From: Tetracladium setigerum
Taxonomy: Eukaryota; Ascomycota; Leotiomycetes; Helotiales
Direction: 5' to 3'
Assembly: GCA_031472005.1 (NCBI GenBank)
Contig: PZJY01000011.1
Span: 496,001-560,000, forward strand
Length of the DNA: 64,000 nucleotides
The translations under genes were made by a program, and so were the position numbers. Of the stretch, positions 14,973 through 26,647 are shown piece by piece (position 1 is the first letter of the stretch; each line of letters opens with the position of its first letter). The notes under the pieces are model-generated. The model did no database searches. It was not told where the DNA came from and saw only the letters and a program-made list of their open reading frames with translations.

Positions 14973-16551
14973 GGTGGTGGCGGTGGTGAATTAATTGTTT
15001 GACTGATTGATGGAGTGCTTGCTTGTTTGACTGATTGATCAATTGGGCGAGGATTAAATGTAACAATGATGGAAGATTGCTATTGATGTCCGAATTATGT
15101 ATTGTATATATACATCAAAAAGAGAAGAATAATTGACAATCGAGGGGAAAGCCTCTCTCTCTTGCTGTTGATGTGAGACTGATCTTTTCATACATAGCTT
15201 CGTCACTCCCTTTTATATATCGAAAGAAAAAAATTCCATTTTCTCATCTCGACCCGCCTCTCTTTTGCTCGCCCGACAGCTCTGCGGTTGTGGTGTGGTG
15301 GTGAAGTGTCTTAGCGGATCACAATGAAGCGCACGTGGGCGAGCGCTTGGCTGAGGCTTGTTTTCCGCCAAGTAGCGCGGCATTGGGGCGAAGGCGTAAA
15401 GAAGCTTTCCGTTGTGGATGCACACCCTGTCGCCAATGGCACGCGAGCATTCGGGGACATGGGATGGGATGTTCCCATTGAAGGACCGACCACCTCGGGA
15501 GTGTACTCTGTACAGTAATGAATGGATCAGGTATTTCATCTCAAATCATGGTGATTGTGACGTACGTGGCCCGAGAGGTCCACTGGGGGATTGATGACTG
15601 CGATTGACCGGATAGCTCGGCAGACATGTCCATGGCCTTGAATGTTGGATAATCGACAGAATATGAGCTTGATGGGAATAAATTCAGGTGCGGCGGATAT
15701 ACAGGAACTGAGATTTCCTACAAGCTATGCATTCATAAAGCTAGATAGGATCGTCTCCATAATAATGTAGTTGTTAATAAGGAATGGAGGGTTGATTAAA
15801 GTAAACCCAACCCTATTTTGCAGTGCTTGATATTTGACAGACTTGTTGATTGGAAGCACAACCTTAGAGTTCGTAGTTCCTGGTCCAAGGCATTGCCACT
15901 AAGTAATGGTATCCCGGCCAATTGATCAACTCGGTGTGTCCGACATATTTGCAATATCCCTTGCTCGTCATGGGGCATCCCTTCCCTTTTGATAGCGGAT
16001 GGGCGGCGACTTGTTTCAGGGGTGATTGGACCGAAATAAAAGTTGAGGTCAAATTAGGAGAAACTTATTGGGCCCGCTCCTATGGTCCAGATGTTCCCCA
16101 AAAAATTCAATGGATTCGACTTACACAGGTGATTGATTGGAAACGCATGAACGAGTCTCATCTTCCATTCCGTCGAGAACGTGTCCCGTCGACGCCGAAT
16201 TGCGAGCGAATTCCCCACCAACTCGTGCCTACGGCGGTTACCGTATTTTAGAGATGCAGACGACAAGCTGGTAATAAAGGGGGACAGGTGAAACATTTTA
16301 CGCAATTGACACTTTTTTACCATCTATGGTGCGGGATATTTCGTAGGAAAGGATCAAATCAAGCTCTACTCGTTCGCAGATATCGAGAAAATGAGTTTGC
16401 CGGGCCAGAATGCCAGAATGGTTATGAACGCTTATCTTTTCTACTTTCTATATACGTACGCTGGCACCAAATCTAATACAATATCCAATATTTGGATGCG
16501 ACCTCACCAAGGGTTATATACAGGTCAACCACATAGGATACAATCTTGAAA
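14973..16551. other. Intergenic, no gene seen
   Basis: 1.6 kb between the phosphate transporter start and the membrane protein stop. Open frames here are short, mutually overlapping and without recognisable motifs. It should contain the transporter's promoter. Confidence 0.55.
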
Positions 16552-18054
16552 TCAGACGTATATGCCAACACCAAATGGAACAAGTGCTTCCCAAGACCTC
16601 TGTATAGTTCCAGCTGACTGATAACAGAAAGCGTACCAGAATATAATGACAGGAAAACTTGAGAGGAGAACAGCATACAAGAGGATGTCCTCTTCAGCAG
16701 GCGTGCCGTTCGTTGCTTCCGTTGGCTGTGGAGGGCATGGTTTCGTCCGAGCCTCCTTGACCCCACGTCCTCTGAAAAACAGTTTGGGATGTGATTCTTC
16801 GTCTGGAGCTCCCGGATTTCTCTCATCGAGGTCTTTGATTTGGCTGCTTAGATATACCGAAACTAGCCAGTACGTGACTGATGTGACAACAGGCCATGCT
16901 ACACTCTCGAGTAACCACGCGAAGTTGGGAGGCGTAACTTCGATATGATTGATACGCGCAAATAGAAACAGTCCCAAAACGCCACTTGGAGCAAATACGA
17001 AAATGCCCACCAATAATCCACGCAACCGCGAATGATGATTCAAAAATTTGCGACCAGGAACTGGGACTTTCGATGCAGCGACCAGCAACATCTTCGCACC
17101 CAACAGCGAGGGGATAATGTACGACCAGAACGTGGCTACAAACCACAACCTTTCCAAAATTATTTGAAGCCGACGATACTCCATCATTTTAGTCGCCAAG
17201 AAGATTGAGATCACCCTCAGATCACAGTGGAGGATCCAGAGGAGCAACAAACATGTGCAGGAAACCCACGCTTCGGGCGCATATTTGACCAGGACGAAGG
17301 AGATTTTGTAGAGCAGGCATCGAATGTGACCACAGCTCCAGACCGGTGCGGGGTTCATTAAAGCCTTCCAGACGTTAATTTTTTGAGAAATGTTTGAGGT
17401 GTTGGTATCGATGTCAGCGAGTGGGAGGAGAAATCGTCGGACTGCCTCGCATGCATTCATTTGAAAGGGATGTTCTTCGAGATTTTGATCTTCCAGTGTC
17501 GATTTCTCGCCTTTGGCTTCAGTTGATATTAATTTTTCGGTTGAAAATGACATGGCTGGTTTCGAAGGCCATTCAGTCTCAATATGTATCATCCTGGTGT
17601 GTCCAAACTGACAAGATAACAGCTCCTGCATCAAGAAATGTGCAATTAAAGTGGTAGCCCAGATCTGTGTCCACGGCGTTCCTTGGAAGCCAAGGAGTCG
17701 AATATAGAAAGGAATCGTGACCAACACAAAGAACATCCATCTGGCGAGGAAATAGGTCCAGGACTGGTTGAGGATCGGTGGTTGTACTCTTGTTCGACTT
17801 TCAGTAAAGTAGAATCCAGAGGCCAGCCAAAGGGAAACGCGAAGATCGGCAGTGTTGAGAATTCTCCAGCTCATAACTCGGAGGAGGCTACTTGCTACCA
17901 TGTAGCCGGAGTAGAGTGGTGTGAAGTACAAGAGATTTTGTTTGACATCGTCAATGAAATGGCCGGTTCCTGAGGGCTGTGTGGTTACTGTCACAATAGC
18001 TGGAAGGAGGCATGTGAGGAGGGTTTGCCATGGAACTTCTGCTGCAGCGAGCAT
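16552..18054 (-). CDS. Polytopic membrane protein of unknown function
   Basis: An uninterrupted 500-codon frame on the minus strand. It has about eight to ten hydrophobic segments (for example near YFLARWMFFVLVTIPFYIRL, WVSCTCLLLLWIL, RGLLVGIFVFAPSGVLGLFL, ILLYAVLLSSFPVIIFWYAF), an acidic Lys/Glu loop after about residue 165 and an Arg/Pro-rich loop before the last TM. The general look (HxxxQE-like LIAHFLMQELL and paired hydrophobic helices) recalls fungal wax-synthase/acyltransferase-like membrane proteins, but I do not see a decisive catalytic motif. The first ATG is at 18054; the frame stays open upstream (KTIFVASLIFPNLIGVVN precedes it), so a 5' exon with another TM may be missing from this model. 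Confidence 0.65.
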   Translation of the reverse strand: MLAAAEVPWQTLLTCLLPAIVTVTTQPSGTGHFIDDVKQNLLYFTPLYSGYMVASSLLRVMSWRILNTADLRVSLWLASGFYFTESRTRVQPPILNQSWTYFLARWMFFVLVTIPFYIRLLGFQGTPWTQIWATTLIAHFLMQELLSCQFGHTRMIHIETEWPSKPAMSFSTEKLISTEAKGEKSTLEDQNLEEHPFQMNACEAVRRFLLPLADIDTNTSNISQKINVWKALMNPAPVWSCGHIRCLLYKISFVLVKYAPEAWVSCTCLLLLWILHCDLRVISIFLATKMMEYRRLQIILERLWFVATFWSYIIPSLLGAKMLLVAASKVPVPGRKFLNHHSRLRGLLVGIFVFAPSGVLGLFLFARINHIEVTPPNFAWLLESVAWPVVTSVTYWLVSVYLSSQIKDLDERNPGAPDEESHPKLFFRGRGVKEARTKPCPPQPTEATNGTPAEEDILLYAVLLSSFPVIIFWYAFCYQSAGTIQRSWEALVPFGVGIYV

Positions 18055-18592
18055 GTTGACGACGCCGATGAGATTCGGGAATATCAGAGACGCTACGAAT
18101 ATTGTTTTCTCGGCAGGAATACATGAAGTATTGAGGATTTTTGTCTGATGTCAGAGGAGCAACAAGTGGTGGCAGTTTCGTAAGGTAGCATGATAACTGG
18201 AATGAACTTCTTGTGTGTGGGTGTAGGAGGCTGGAGGACCGAGGCTGATGACTCATCAGATTTCACTGATGGAATACTCAACAAAATTAAATAAAGGTCT
18301 AATTGGAAAAGAAAGCCTAGGCAAAAAAAGAAAAAGACTTCAATTTTTTACTAACAAGCACATTTGCAAAGTTTGGGAACAAAAAGTAATGAGTACAATA
18401 TTCATTAAACTATCTGATAAATCGCTAGCTGTTTTTGGGTTTTTTAAAAATCTCCCATCCACAAATGTTGCAATGCCAAAAACACAAGCAAGATTACTGT
18501 ACAAATTTTCCATCAAGTCATTAAAAGAAAACACAAGGGTATTCGCTCTCGAGGTTGTTGGTTCAACTTCGAAGGTGTGCGTATGTGTCGAT

Positions 18593-20152
18593 TTATGCGT
18601 GGGTCTTGTTGCCACCAACAGTCTTGGAACCATCTCTGTCAGAATCGACTCGTGGATCACTAGAGAAACATGTAATTAGTATATATTGATTATTTTAAAC
18701 CTAATGGAGAAGGTTTGAAGCGATTTGAAGGTGTTTTGCGGCCAGAGTGTTGAAGTGTTCGAAATGGGTGGTTGTCGCCTAAGGCTTGGCAGTCCTCGCC
18801 GCACCAGCCAACAACCCCCAACAACAACCACCACAACACACGGGGTAAAACAGGGAAGTAGGATGGGATGAGGAAGTGAAAGTGAAGAGTACTTACAGCT
18901 TGTTAAGCAAGTCCGAGTTGTGGGGTCCAGATGTGTTCTGAGCAGTTCCACTTCCGGATGTGGCGTGAGAGCCGCTGGCACCGAAAACACCACCGGTGTT
19001 GGCACCGTGTCGGTTACCTCGACCATCCAAATCAGAATCCACACGTGGATCTGCCTTGTTTGCCACGTTTGAGTCGTGAGGTCCTGCGTTGGTGGAGTGA
19101 CCGGTGTTGCCAGTCAGGGAGGAACCAGTTCCAGTCACACCGTGTTGGTGAGACGATCCAAGGCCAGAGTGACCGGTGGAGTGTGTGTTGGAGCCGGTAA
19201 CACCAGAGTGACCTGTAGAGTGGGTGTTGGAGCCGGTGACACCAGAGTGACCTGTGGTGCCGTGGTTGTTACCTCCAAGAGAAGATCCGAAAGGAATTTG
19301 AGTGTTTCCGGTTTGATGCTTTGAGTTATCAGAGTCCACGCGGGGATCAAGCTTGTTTGCTAGGTTCGAATCGTGAGGTCCAGCGTTGGTGGATCCGTAG
19401 TTGCCAGTGCCGCTGTGTGTGTTTGAGCCCAGAGCAGAGTTATGGCCAGTAGTTCCATGAGTGGAAGAACCATATCCAGTAGTGTGAGATCGGTCAGAGT
19501 CGACGCGGGGATCTGCCTTATTGGCCAAGTTTGAATCGTGAGGTCCAGCGTTCGTGCTGCCAGAAGTCAAGTTCGATGTTCCGTGGGTGTTGTGAGACAC
19601 TCCAGAGTGGCCGGCTTGGCCTGGAATTCTGGAACCATCACGATCGCTGTCAATGCGTGGATCGGCCTTGTTTGCCAGGTTGCTGTCGTGTGGTCCGTGG
19701 TTTGTGCTTCCTGAAGTTAAACCAGAGCTGTGCGTGTTCGAGACACCTGAATGTCCTGCTTGACCTGGGATTCTGGATCCACTATCGAAAACGTTAGCAT
19801 GAAACTCAAGAGAAAGAAGAAGGAGCAGATCAAATTCAGGAAGCAGCTTTGCCAATGAAGAATGATCCCAAAAATCCGAAAGTGATCAAATTTCAAAATT
19901 TGAAAATGACACGATCTGAGCTCCACGAATCTGGGAAAGGAAAAAAAGAAATAGAAGGACTAACTCCTTATCAGAGTCGATTCTTGGGTCTGCCTTGTTG
20001 GCCAAGTTCGAGTTGTGACCGCCATGGTTGGTGCTGCCGGAGGTTGCACTCGAAATGTTGGAGTTTGGGTTGGTTGTAGAGTGTGTGGTGGAATGTGTGG
20101 TGTCCTTGTCGTGGTGGAGAGCATCCTTGATCTTGTTGACGATTCCAGACAT
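18593..20152 (-). CDS. DPRxDSD-repeat hydrophilic protein
   Basis: Three minus-strand exons, 20152-19965, 19781-18897 and 18659-18593, join in phase to give 379 residues. The N-terminus is MSGIVNKIKDALHHDK, the hallmark of a Gly/His/Asn/Ser-rich fungal family of unknown function. Six copies of a block like GPHDSNLANKADPRIDSD are separated by GSRIPGQAGHSGVS- or TGSNTHSTGHSGV-type spacers, the latter in near-perfect tandem around 19155-19260. The last exon ends DPRVDSDRDGSKTVGGNKTHA-stop. No signal peptide or TM is seen, and composition suggests an intrinsically disordered, LEA-like or stress/conidiation-associated protein (inference). Two decayed relatives of its 5' end lie at 26.1 kb (plus) and 27.4-27.6 kb (minus). 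This copy is the intact one. Confidence 0.88.
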
Positions 20153-22489
20153 CTTGAATGATTTTATTTAAAAAGTGTAGATTGGTTGTTTTTGTTTGTT
20201 GTGGTAGTGAGTTTGAATTGTTGTTATTCTTGTGAATGATGGAGAGGGAAAAAGGTTATTGAGACGGGATCTCACGCTCCTTATATATATTCATGAGATC
20301 TATTTACAAACACACAAATCCTGTTCAAGTGCCCGCTTCCTCGCAGGAATGAATTTGCATGGCGTAATAATGTTCTCCTCTTCCAACATACACCCGCATC
20401 CAACCCTTTCAGTATTCAACTTTCTCCCCCCTTTGCTCGTCATCGCGACCCCTCGATCGTGTCCATCAGATCAGTTTCGCATATGGGTACCCGCAAATCA
20501 ATCCTGAATGCAGGTTTTATTGTGGGAGCCAAATTCAGGCTTGCCATACAATTGGATGTTGCCGCACACGAGACGTACCAATTGACCCCGGATCTCTTGG
20601 ATGATGGAAATGTCAAACTTCGCCATCGTCATTGCCTTTTTGCAATCAAAACGTCATTACATTGAAACGTTCGGGAAGTGTGGAGTTCACTGACGTGTGG
20701 CTGTAGGGCGAACCAATGGGGAGCTACGCCATGTCGATCTCATGTGACGACAGCTGTGGCTGGTGAAAACTTTTGCGATTTCCATCGCTAGAGCCGCACC
20801 CCTGTTCATCATTGAGTAACGGCAGCCAAGCCAATCCAACCAACTGTGAACAGGACAGGGAAAAAAGAGGACACGAGGGACAAAAACGACGACATCGCAT
20901 CGCCGAATGGCAAAACACCAAGCATGAGCGAGCACGACTGCCGAGATGATGCCTGACAGCCTGGATTTGGATCTTGCTTGTTGCATAGCTTGCATGGCAC
21001 ATCTTTTGCAAGAGCCGCTTCAAATGATGTCAGATGACGATTGCCATGCCTCCATCACCTGTAAATCTCCCCTGGATCACCGTATTTTCAAAGTCTAGAC
21101 CTGAAGCTCATGGAAGCTTCTATGGTCCATCGGAATCACGTTGCCGAGAGAAATCGCCGATGGGTTCGAGAAGAGTGAGTCCCGAAGCGAGTGACGAGGC
21201 TCTTTATTGGAATACTTCGAAATAACTTGGTACGTACCGCCCGAGGGCAGTCATCAAACCATGTGGGCAAACGACGTCAGGGAGAAATGGAAAATTCGTC
21301 CCATCCAGATGGAAGAGAAGAACGATCGACAATAATCATTAAATTTTCATGCCACGGCCTCTCTTCCTTCCACAATTGCTAATTATAGCACCAGATCACT
21401 ACACTTGTGTCGATTCCCTATGGTGCCATGTTTGAAGTATCAAGTTCTCAAACGAAAGCAGGAGTGGGAGAGAATATGTTGGTTACATTAAAGTACCCAG
21501 ATAACTATCCATAATCACAATTCACGTGAAAGGGAGACAGCACAATTATGTGCCGAGTCTGAGTCGAACACTCCATGTCGGTGGTAGTTATGCCATGAAA
21601 GAATATAAGCCATGGCAGATTTAGCTAAAGCACTTACAGGAACAACACAATACTACCATAAATTGATGCCACAATCTGAAGATACCCTGGCCGCCAGCTG
21701 TGGTATCTATGCAAAGCATTCTGCAGTCGCTATGTGATGTGATGTGAAATATGGATCGTTTCTCAGGACAACGTGGTTGTTATTACGGAAGAAGTCGAAG
21801 AGAAAGTGGAAGTAGATGTTCAAGCAAATTGCAAAAAGGCAGAACTCCTTCACTCACGGAGATCACGTAGATATTGTGTACACGAGCGGATGAGATGTTT
21901 GATTCATATGATGATAACTGTTTTAGATTTATTTCGACCTCACTGCATGTCCAAGCTACCTACAGGTACCTCACCGCTCCGCCTTTAAATCCGCCGCTGG
22001 TTCTTCCCTCGTCCCTGCCGCTCTCCCATCCCATCCGCTACCTAGCCCTTTCTTTCACCTAATGCTCATGTCGCCTTTCCATCTGCCGCTTCCGTTGTCC
22101 TCCCATCTGCTACAGGCACAGTCGTCTCTTTCTTCCCCGCTAGCACTCCCATATTTCCCTTCACTATCGGTTCGGATGCAGCGTTGAATGCAAGTTCGGA
22201 AAATGGGGCTTCGTCTTGTAGTTGGAGAAGTCAGTCAATCCAGGCTGTGGAGGAGGACTGACGGGATCGGGAAGATTTTGGGTGACAGCATGATGCTGTC
22301 ACCACGATGCCACCATCAGATGAGGCTTGGAGATAGGTCGAGGCTTGACGACTGCTTCGTTCCTGTGGAGTTGCAACTAACGTGGTGTAACGGGAAAACG
22401 AAGAGCTATGGGCTTTACCGGATTGTGGGCAAAGAACCCCTCCAACCACTTCACACAAAGTGGGTTCACGGGAGCAGTATCGTGGCCAT
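20153..22489. promoter_or_regulatory. Promoter and long upstream region of the DPRxDSD gene (source of a duplication)
   Basis: No coding region is seen. The part from 20153 to about 21170 aligns, with substitutions and gaps, to 27588-28905. Shared landmarks include CATGGCGTAATAATNTTCTCC (20358/27780), CTGACGTGTGGCTGTAGGGC (20689/28081) and GGTCCATCGGAAT (21123/28849). The first ~100 nt upstream of the ATG are also partly shared with 26110-26193. Nothing recognisable is seen at 21170-22489. Confidence 0.7.
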
Positions 22490-22863
22490 TCAGTGGGTGT
22501 CGAAGAGGAGTTTTTGGTGGTTCTGAGGTGCTTGCGTGAAGCCACCACCAAGGACCGGCTTTGGGATGGTTGCAGGCTTAGGGACGGACGCAGGGTCGAC
22601 GGCCTTTGGCGGTCTGCCGCGTCGAGATTTGACTGCAGCCTTTTTCTTCGGTAGTTCCAAATGCCGTGGTGGAAGGAGAAGACGTGGAGGCTTGGAGATA
22701 GATCGGACTTTGAATTGGTTTGAGAAGTTTAAAAATGAAGAAGAAGAAGAGGAGGAGGAAGTGGAAGGGAGGGGAGAGGCAGAAATCTTCCCATGAAAGC
22801 GATCCCTTTCATTTGAATTGCAGAAGGTGCAAGGCACCGAGCAGAGAAACCGTTGGGCTCCCA
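22490..22863 (-). CDS. Hypothetical protein with AT-hook-like motif (doubtful)
   Basis: A 124-codon minus-strand frame from ATG 22863; the frame is open further upstream but without another ATG. It encodes a Ser-rich run, a basic segment with RRGRPPK (an AT-hook core, GRP flanked by basic residues) and a Pro/Lys-rich tail. No family is recognised and the Ser run is a simple GAA/GAG repeat on the plus strand. It could be a fragment of a larger gene or chance coding. Confidence 0.25.
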
Positions 22864-23872
22864 TGGAAGACCTGACGGCAAAGATGGAAGGCGCATCTCG
22901 CTGAACTGATAGAAATGCTCCAACAGCGCGAATGTAAGGGCGCAAAGGACAAACAATGGCTGGGAAGTGACCAGGACCATGTCAAAGGTAATAAAATGTT
23001 GCCTCCTCGTCCCATTGCATACACGTGACAGTGTCACTTTCCTTCTAGGAATGTGGATTGCAAAGTCCATCTCAAACATTCAATCACGCAGGTAGAGAGA
23101 TATTCTTCATTCCCTGAGACTTTCAACTCTCCATCTGTATGTGTTTTGTTCAGTAGATTGCTTGCGTTCTTGCTTGCTTGATGCCTCATGCATCACTATT
23201 GATCCTTGGTCCGGTGTTTCCTTGATTTACCGCTTGACAGCTCGTGATATTCTTCACGGCTGATTTGTCCTTCATGCGAGTGTTTTGTTTAGTTTGTCAA
23301 TCCCGAATAGAAAATACCCTGGATTCGCTGTACGACGAGCCAGTCCTTCAACTGGGTATAAATACCAGCTACAAGTCCTTGTGTTGGACCAAAAAGCATA
23401 GATTCTTTAATATATTTTCTTTTATAAAATAGCCCTACGATTTCTTCCACACATCGGAGTCTGATACCACTCTTCGAGGTGCAGTATCATATTATATCCG
23501 TAAACAATTGCCTCCTAAAAGTGAAACGGTCACAATGCTAAGGCATTCTACATTTGAACCCCACCTACCTTTCATGAATCCTTGACTCTCGACCTTACAA
23601 CTCCATCTTCACCTTCCTTCTCATTTACTTAAGAACCATACTCCCACTTCTCAATCATGCCTTTCCCCACCATCTAGCAGCACAACATATTAAATCCACC
23701 CAGTACGTGCACCTCCGTTCAGCGACCAAAGCACAGCTTGCAGAAAGGAAGAAAAGAGACGGAGGAGAAGGCAAGAACTATATTGCCATTGTGACAGTTG
23801 ATTAATTATGGCAAAGCACGGCCAGCGAGTTTCCCCCTCACTTCTGGCAGAGCGGTTCACTAATTCTAACAG

Positions 23873-25340
23873 AATCCAATAGCTTTTCGGTACTTCAAGC
23901 ATTTGAGTACGCTCGGTCCGATTTACGATATAACCATTGAACACAACAACATCAACAATGCATTGGTTGCATGCAAAGAGACGGGAATCAAGGGCTACAC
24001 CGCGCCCTTCTGGCAGCTCAAATATCATGGCGGAACCAGGTCAGTGAATCATCTTCCCACACTTCTACCAACGGCTTGACTAATGAAAATACCTAGGATG
24101 GAATGGTCTTTGCAGATGATCGAGCCGAATTCCACCGAAAAAGATACACAAGGTGCAATCCTAGACGCATGGGAGAAAGTCCTCAAATTCTCTAATATCG
24201 GAGACTTCTTCCTGTCGCCTGCCCTTGGCTCCATAGACACCATTGCATACCTCCTTCCTCAATATAAACTCATGCGAACTACAAGATTCGAAATGAAATG
24301 AGGTGAGTTCAAAGCACCGCGGACAATGATCACACATACTGGGTGTCTCTGAGGATTCTATCTGATCGGCTCAAGGATTTCACCAACCGAGGTTTCAATA
24401 ACAGATTGGGATGGCCAGTAGTTTTGGAAGAGGATGAGAGGGGATCACACTCGGGGACACACTGGTTGTTCGTGAGGCGGAGGGCTGTTTATGATTAGTC
24501 TGTCGCACCGTCACAACCCGCAGGCACATGGAAATATGCCGAAGAACCAGTTCGAGCTGTGCTCGAGTACTCGAGCAATGGTCCTAGGCAAGATGCATAC
24601 ATCCTGGCCACAGAATCCCTAAAGACCGTGAAGAAGCAGGTAGCTTCGGTGGCCAGAGTCTTCCCTCCAGAAGTGCGCCCAAAAGCTCGAGCAAAAGACA
24701 ACGATGATGAGCTCGCAGATGCGATTCGAGAATGGGTCATGGATGACCCAGATGACTTCTATGACTCTGACGCCGAGGCGGAGGATGATTATTACAAAAC
24801 CTTGGAGTATGACGCCCAAAGGGATATCCTTACAGGCAAAGGAATCACGAACCTTTCGAAGGGGACAAACTGAGAATGTGAATATGCTCGAGAACACTCT
24901 ACCTGCGATTGTGCAGCATATCTTATCTGCTTGCACGATCAAGCAACAAGTGATGTGCCAGAATTTCTTGACTAGAGTCCCAATGGGTGAGTCGAGAATG
25001 CTCTGATAAACAAACTGTATTGATGCTAACAACGAAGCAGGCATTCTCCTCCTGATGGGCGCCGCTGGCACTGGAAAGTCTACGATGTTAGCGACACTCA
25101 TTAAACTCCTTGTCGCAGCTGGGAAGAGAGTTTCAATCACAGCACCTAGCAACGTGGCCGCGGATCGAATTGCCGAGAAGGTGGCAGACTTCGACACATA
25201 CAATCGGGTGGTAATTCGGCCTTGGGACATATATGCTGAGCAGAATGCTGTCTACGTTTCAACTACACTCGAGATGGCGTCGGCAAGTACAATCACGACT
25301 GGAAGATACCTCCGAAACGGGGTCCTCTTGCACCAAAGTT
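23873..25340 (+). pseudogene. Broken SF1 (UPF1-like) helicase gene
   Basis: Exon-like pieces of one protein are scattered over several frames. 23873-24037 splices to 24098-24301 (intron GTCAGT..CCTAG) and reads NPIAFRYFKHLSTLGPIYD..WEKVLKFSNIGDFFLSPALGS. After a stop in the 24300-24500 stretch, 24559-24860 is an acidic segment ending DAQRDILTGKGITNLS. Then comes LENTLPAIVQHILSACTIKQQ, a proper intron (24986-25039) and ILLLMGAAGTGKSTM followed by VSITAPSNVAADRIAEKV. The last two are Walker A and the motif Ia region of SF1 helicases (TAPSNVAAD is diagnostic). At least an in-frame TAG near 24498, a one-base slip near 24857 and another frame change near 25280 break it, and helicase motifs II-VI are not found. 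I infer a dead copy of a multi-copy accessory helicase. Confidence 0.6.
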
Positions 25341-25621
25341 GAAGTGGAATCCTCCTGGCTCACTCGCAGAATGGACTTTGAAGCTTGTGGGAATCATTCA
25401 ACACGATTGTAAGCGACTCTCCGATCTGTCGGAAGCTCATCATGATCCTAAGGTCTGGTGATGTGTTAATGGCCCCCATCAATGCCAACGGTGCCACATT
25501 GGTGCTTTCAAGCATCAATGTATCTGTCAGATGATTACATGCAAGCATTTGTGAATGCTCTCATGGGTATGAGATCGGGGATATTTGGGGACATGATCAC
25601 TTCCCTAGATCTATACTATAC

Positions 25622-26152
25622 ATGCGCACACTCACTGTGGAGGAAACCTCGAGGAGTGCTCCGCAGAGAAGTACTCATTCTGCGACCTTTCAGAAGCAAG
25701 CGGGTTTAGGCGCTAATGCTCAAAATTCAACAAAGCCTTTACAACACGGTATGTTTAATTGAGCTCTACTCACCAAGTTTTGTTACTAAATAATTGATTT
25801 TGCAGAGTCTGCGCCCACTTCACATAAACCTTCGTATCCCTATACTTTCAAGAGGGAGATGTCCGAGCTCCCAGAGTCTGCACCCTCTTCGCTTTTTAGT
25901 TCAAAGCGTTCTTCTAGAGTCATAATTAATTTGACTTCACCTGAGCCACCTAATCCTCGCAAGGTATTGGGTAGCCACTCGGCTACTCGGGCTGCCACTA
26001 TCGCTCTTGCGAAGCCGAATACAACTATGTATTTCGCTTCTGCAAACAAATTTCAAGAAGCGACTGCTGCTGGGACAGATTTAAAGTATAGAGGAAAAGA
26101 ATCCTCTTTCTCTATCATTCACAAGAATAATAACCATTCAATAACCAAATAA
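25622..26152 (+). CDS. Hypothetical Ser/Pro-rich two-exon ORF (doubtful)
   Basis: ATG at 25622; exon 25622-25748, a good intron (GTATGT..TTGCAG), then exon 25806-26152 in phase. It encodes a low-complexity Ser/Pro/Ala protein without recognised domains. Its last ~15 codons (SIIHKNNNHSITK) are written in DNA homologous to the 5' leader of the DPRxDSD gene. The original 3' end has therefore been lost or replaced at about 26.09 kb. It may be a tail exon of the broken helicase just upstream. Confidence 0.3.
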
Positions 26153-26250
26153 ACAACCAAACAACCAATCTATCTTCAATTCAAATCATTCAAAATGTGC
26201 GGGCTCGTCAACAAAGTTTAGGAGGTCTTCCACCAAAGCAAAACATTTCG
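26110..26250 (+). pseudogene. Decayed 5' fragment of a second DPRxDSD-type gene
   Basis: The leader (ATCATTCACAAGAATAA..AACAACCAATCTA..ATCATTCAAA) matches the sequence upstream of the intact gene at 20152. The reading from ATG 26194 is MCGLVNKV-stop-EVFHQSKTF, against MSGIVNKIKDALHHDKDT in the intact copy. An in-frame TAG replaces the AAG lysine codon at codon 9, and similarity fades after about 20 codons. It lies on the opposite strand to the intact gene. It is a relic, not a functional gene. Confidence 0.7.
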
Positions 26251-26647
26251 ACAGCTCAGCTTCAATACATGATCTAAATCTCCTTGCGATCAATATCAAC
26301 CACCAACCTTCTAGTATAAAGATCGATTGCATTCCATTACTAGCACCGAGCTACCTTATCCTTCGATCACAAATCCGAACTCAAGCCGATGTTAATAACT
26401 CGATCGCAGAGTTTGTTTCATTTCTTCACTTTAGCATCACCACAAGGAAAGCAATCACGCTATGCATCTGAGCCAATACACTTATTAACAAGAACCAAAT
26501 TCAATTCCAAGTCATCACTAACATTCATATTCTTTCCAGCCACCAGGGATCTTAATTCCGGTCAGTCTACACAGTCGAATCATAAGGCTCTAGTTAAACA
26601 ATTCACTTTGACACCCCTCCAACCACACCCCATACTCCTCTACCACA

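Noticed and set aside
15213..15539. 108-codon minus ORF upstream of the phosphate transporter
   Set aside because: Arg/His/Cys-rich chance frame overlapping ORFs on the other strand; no motif.
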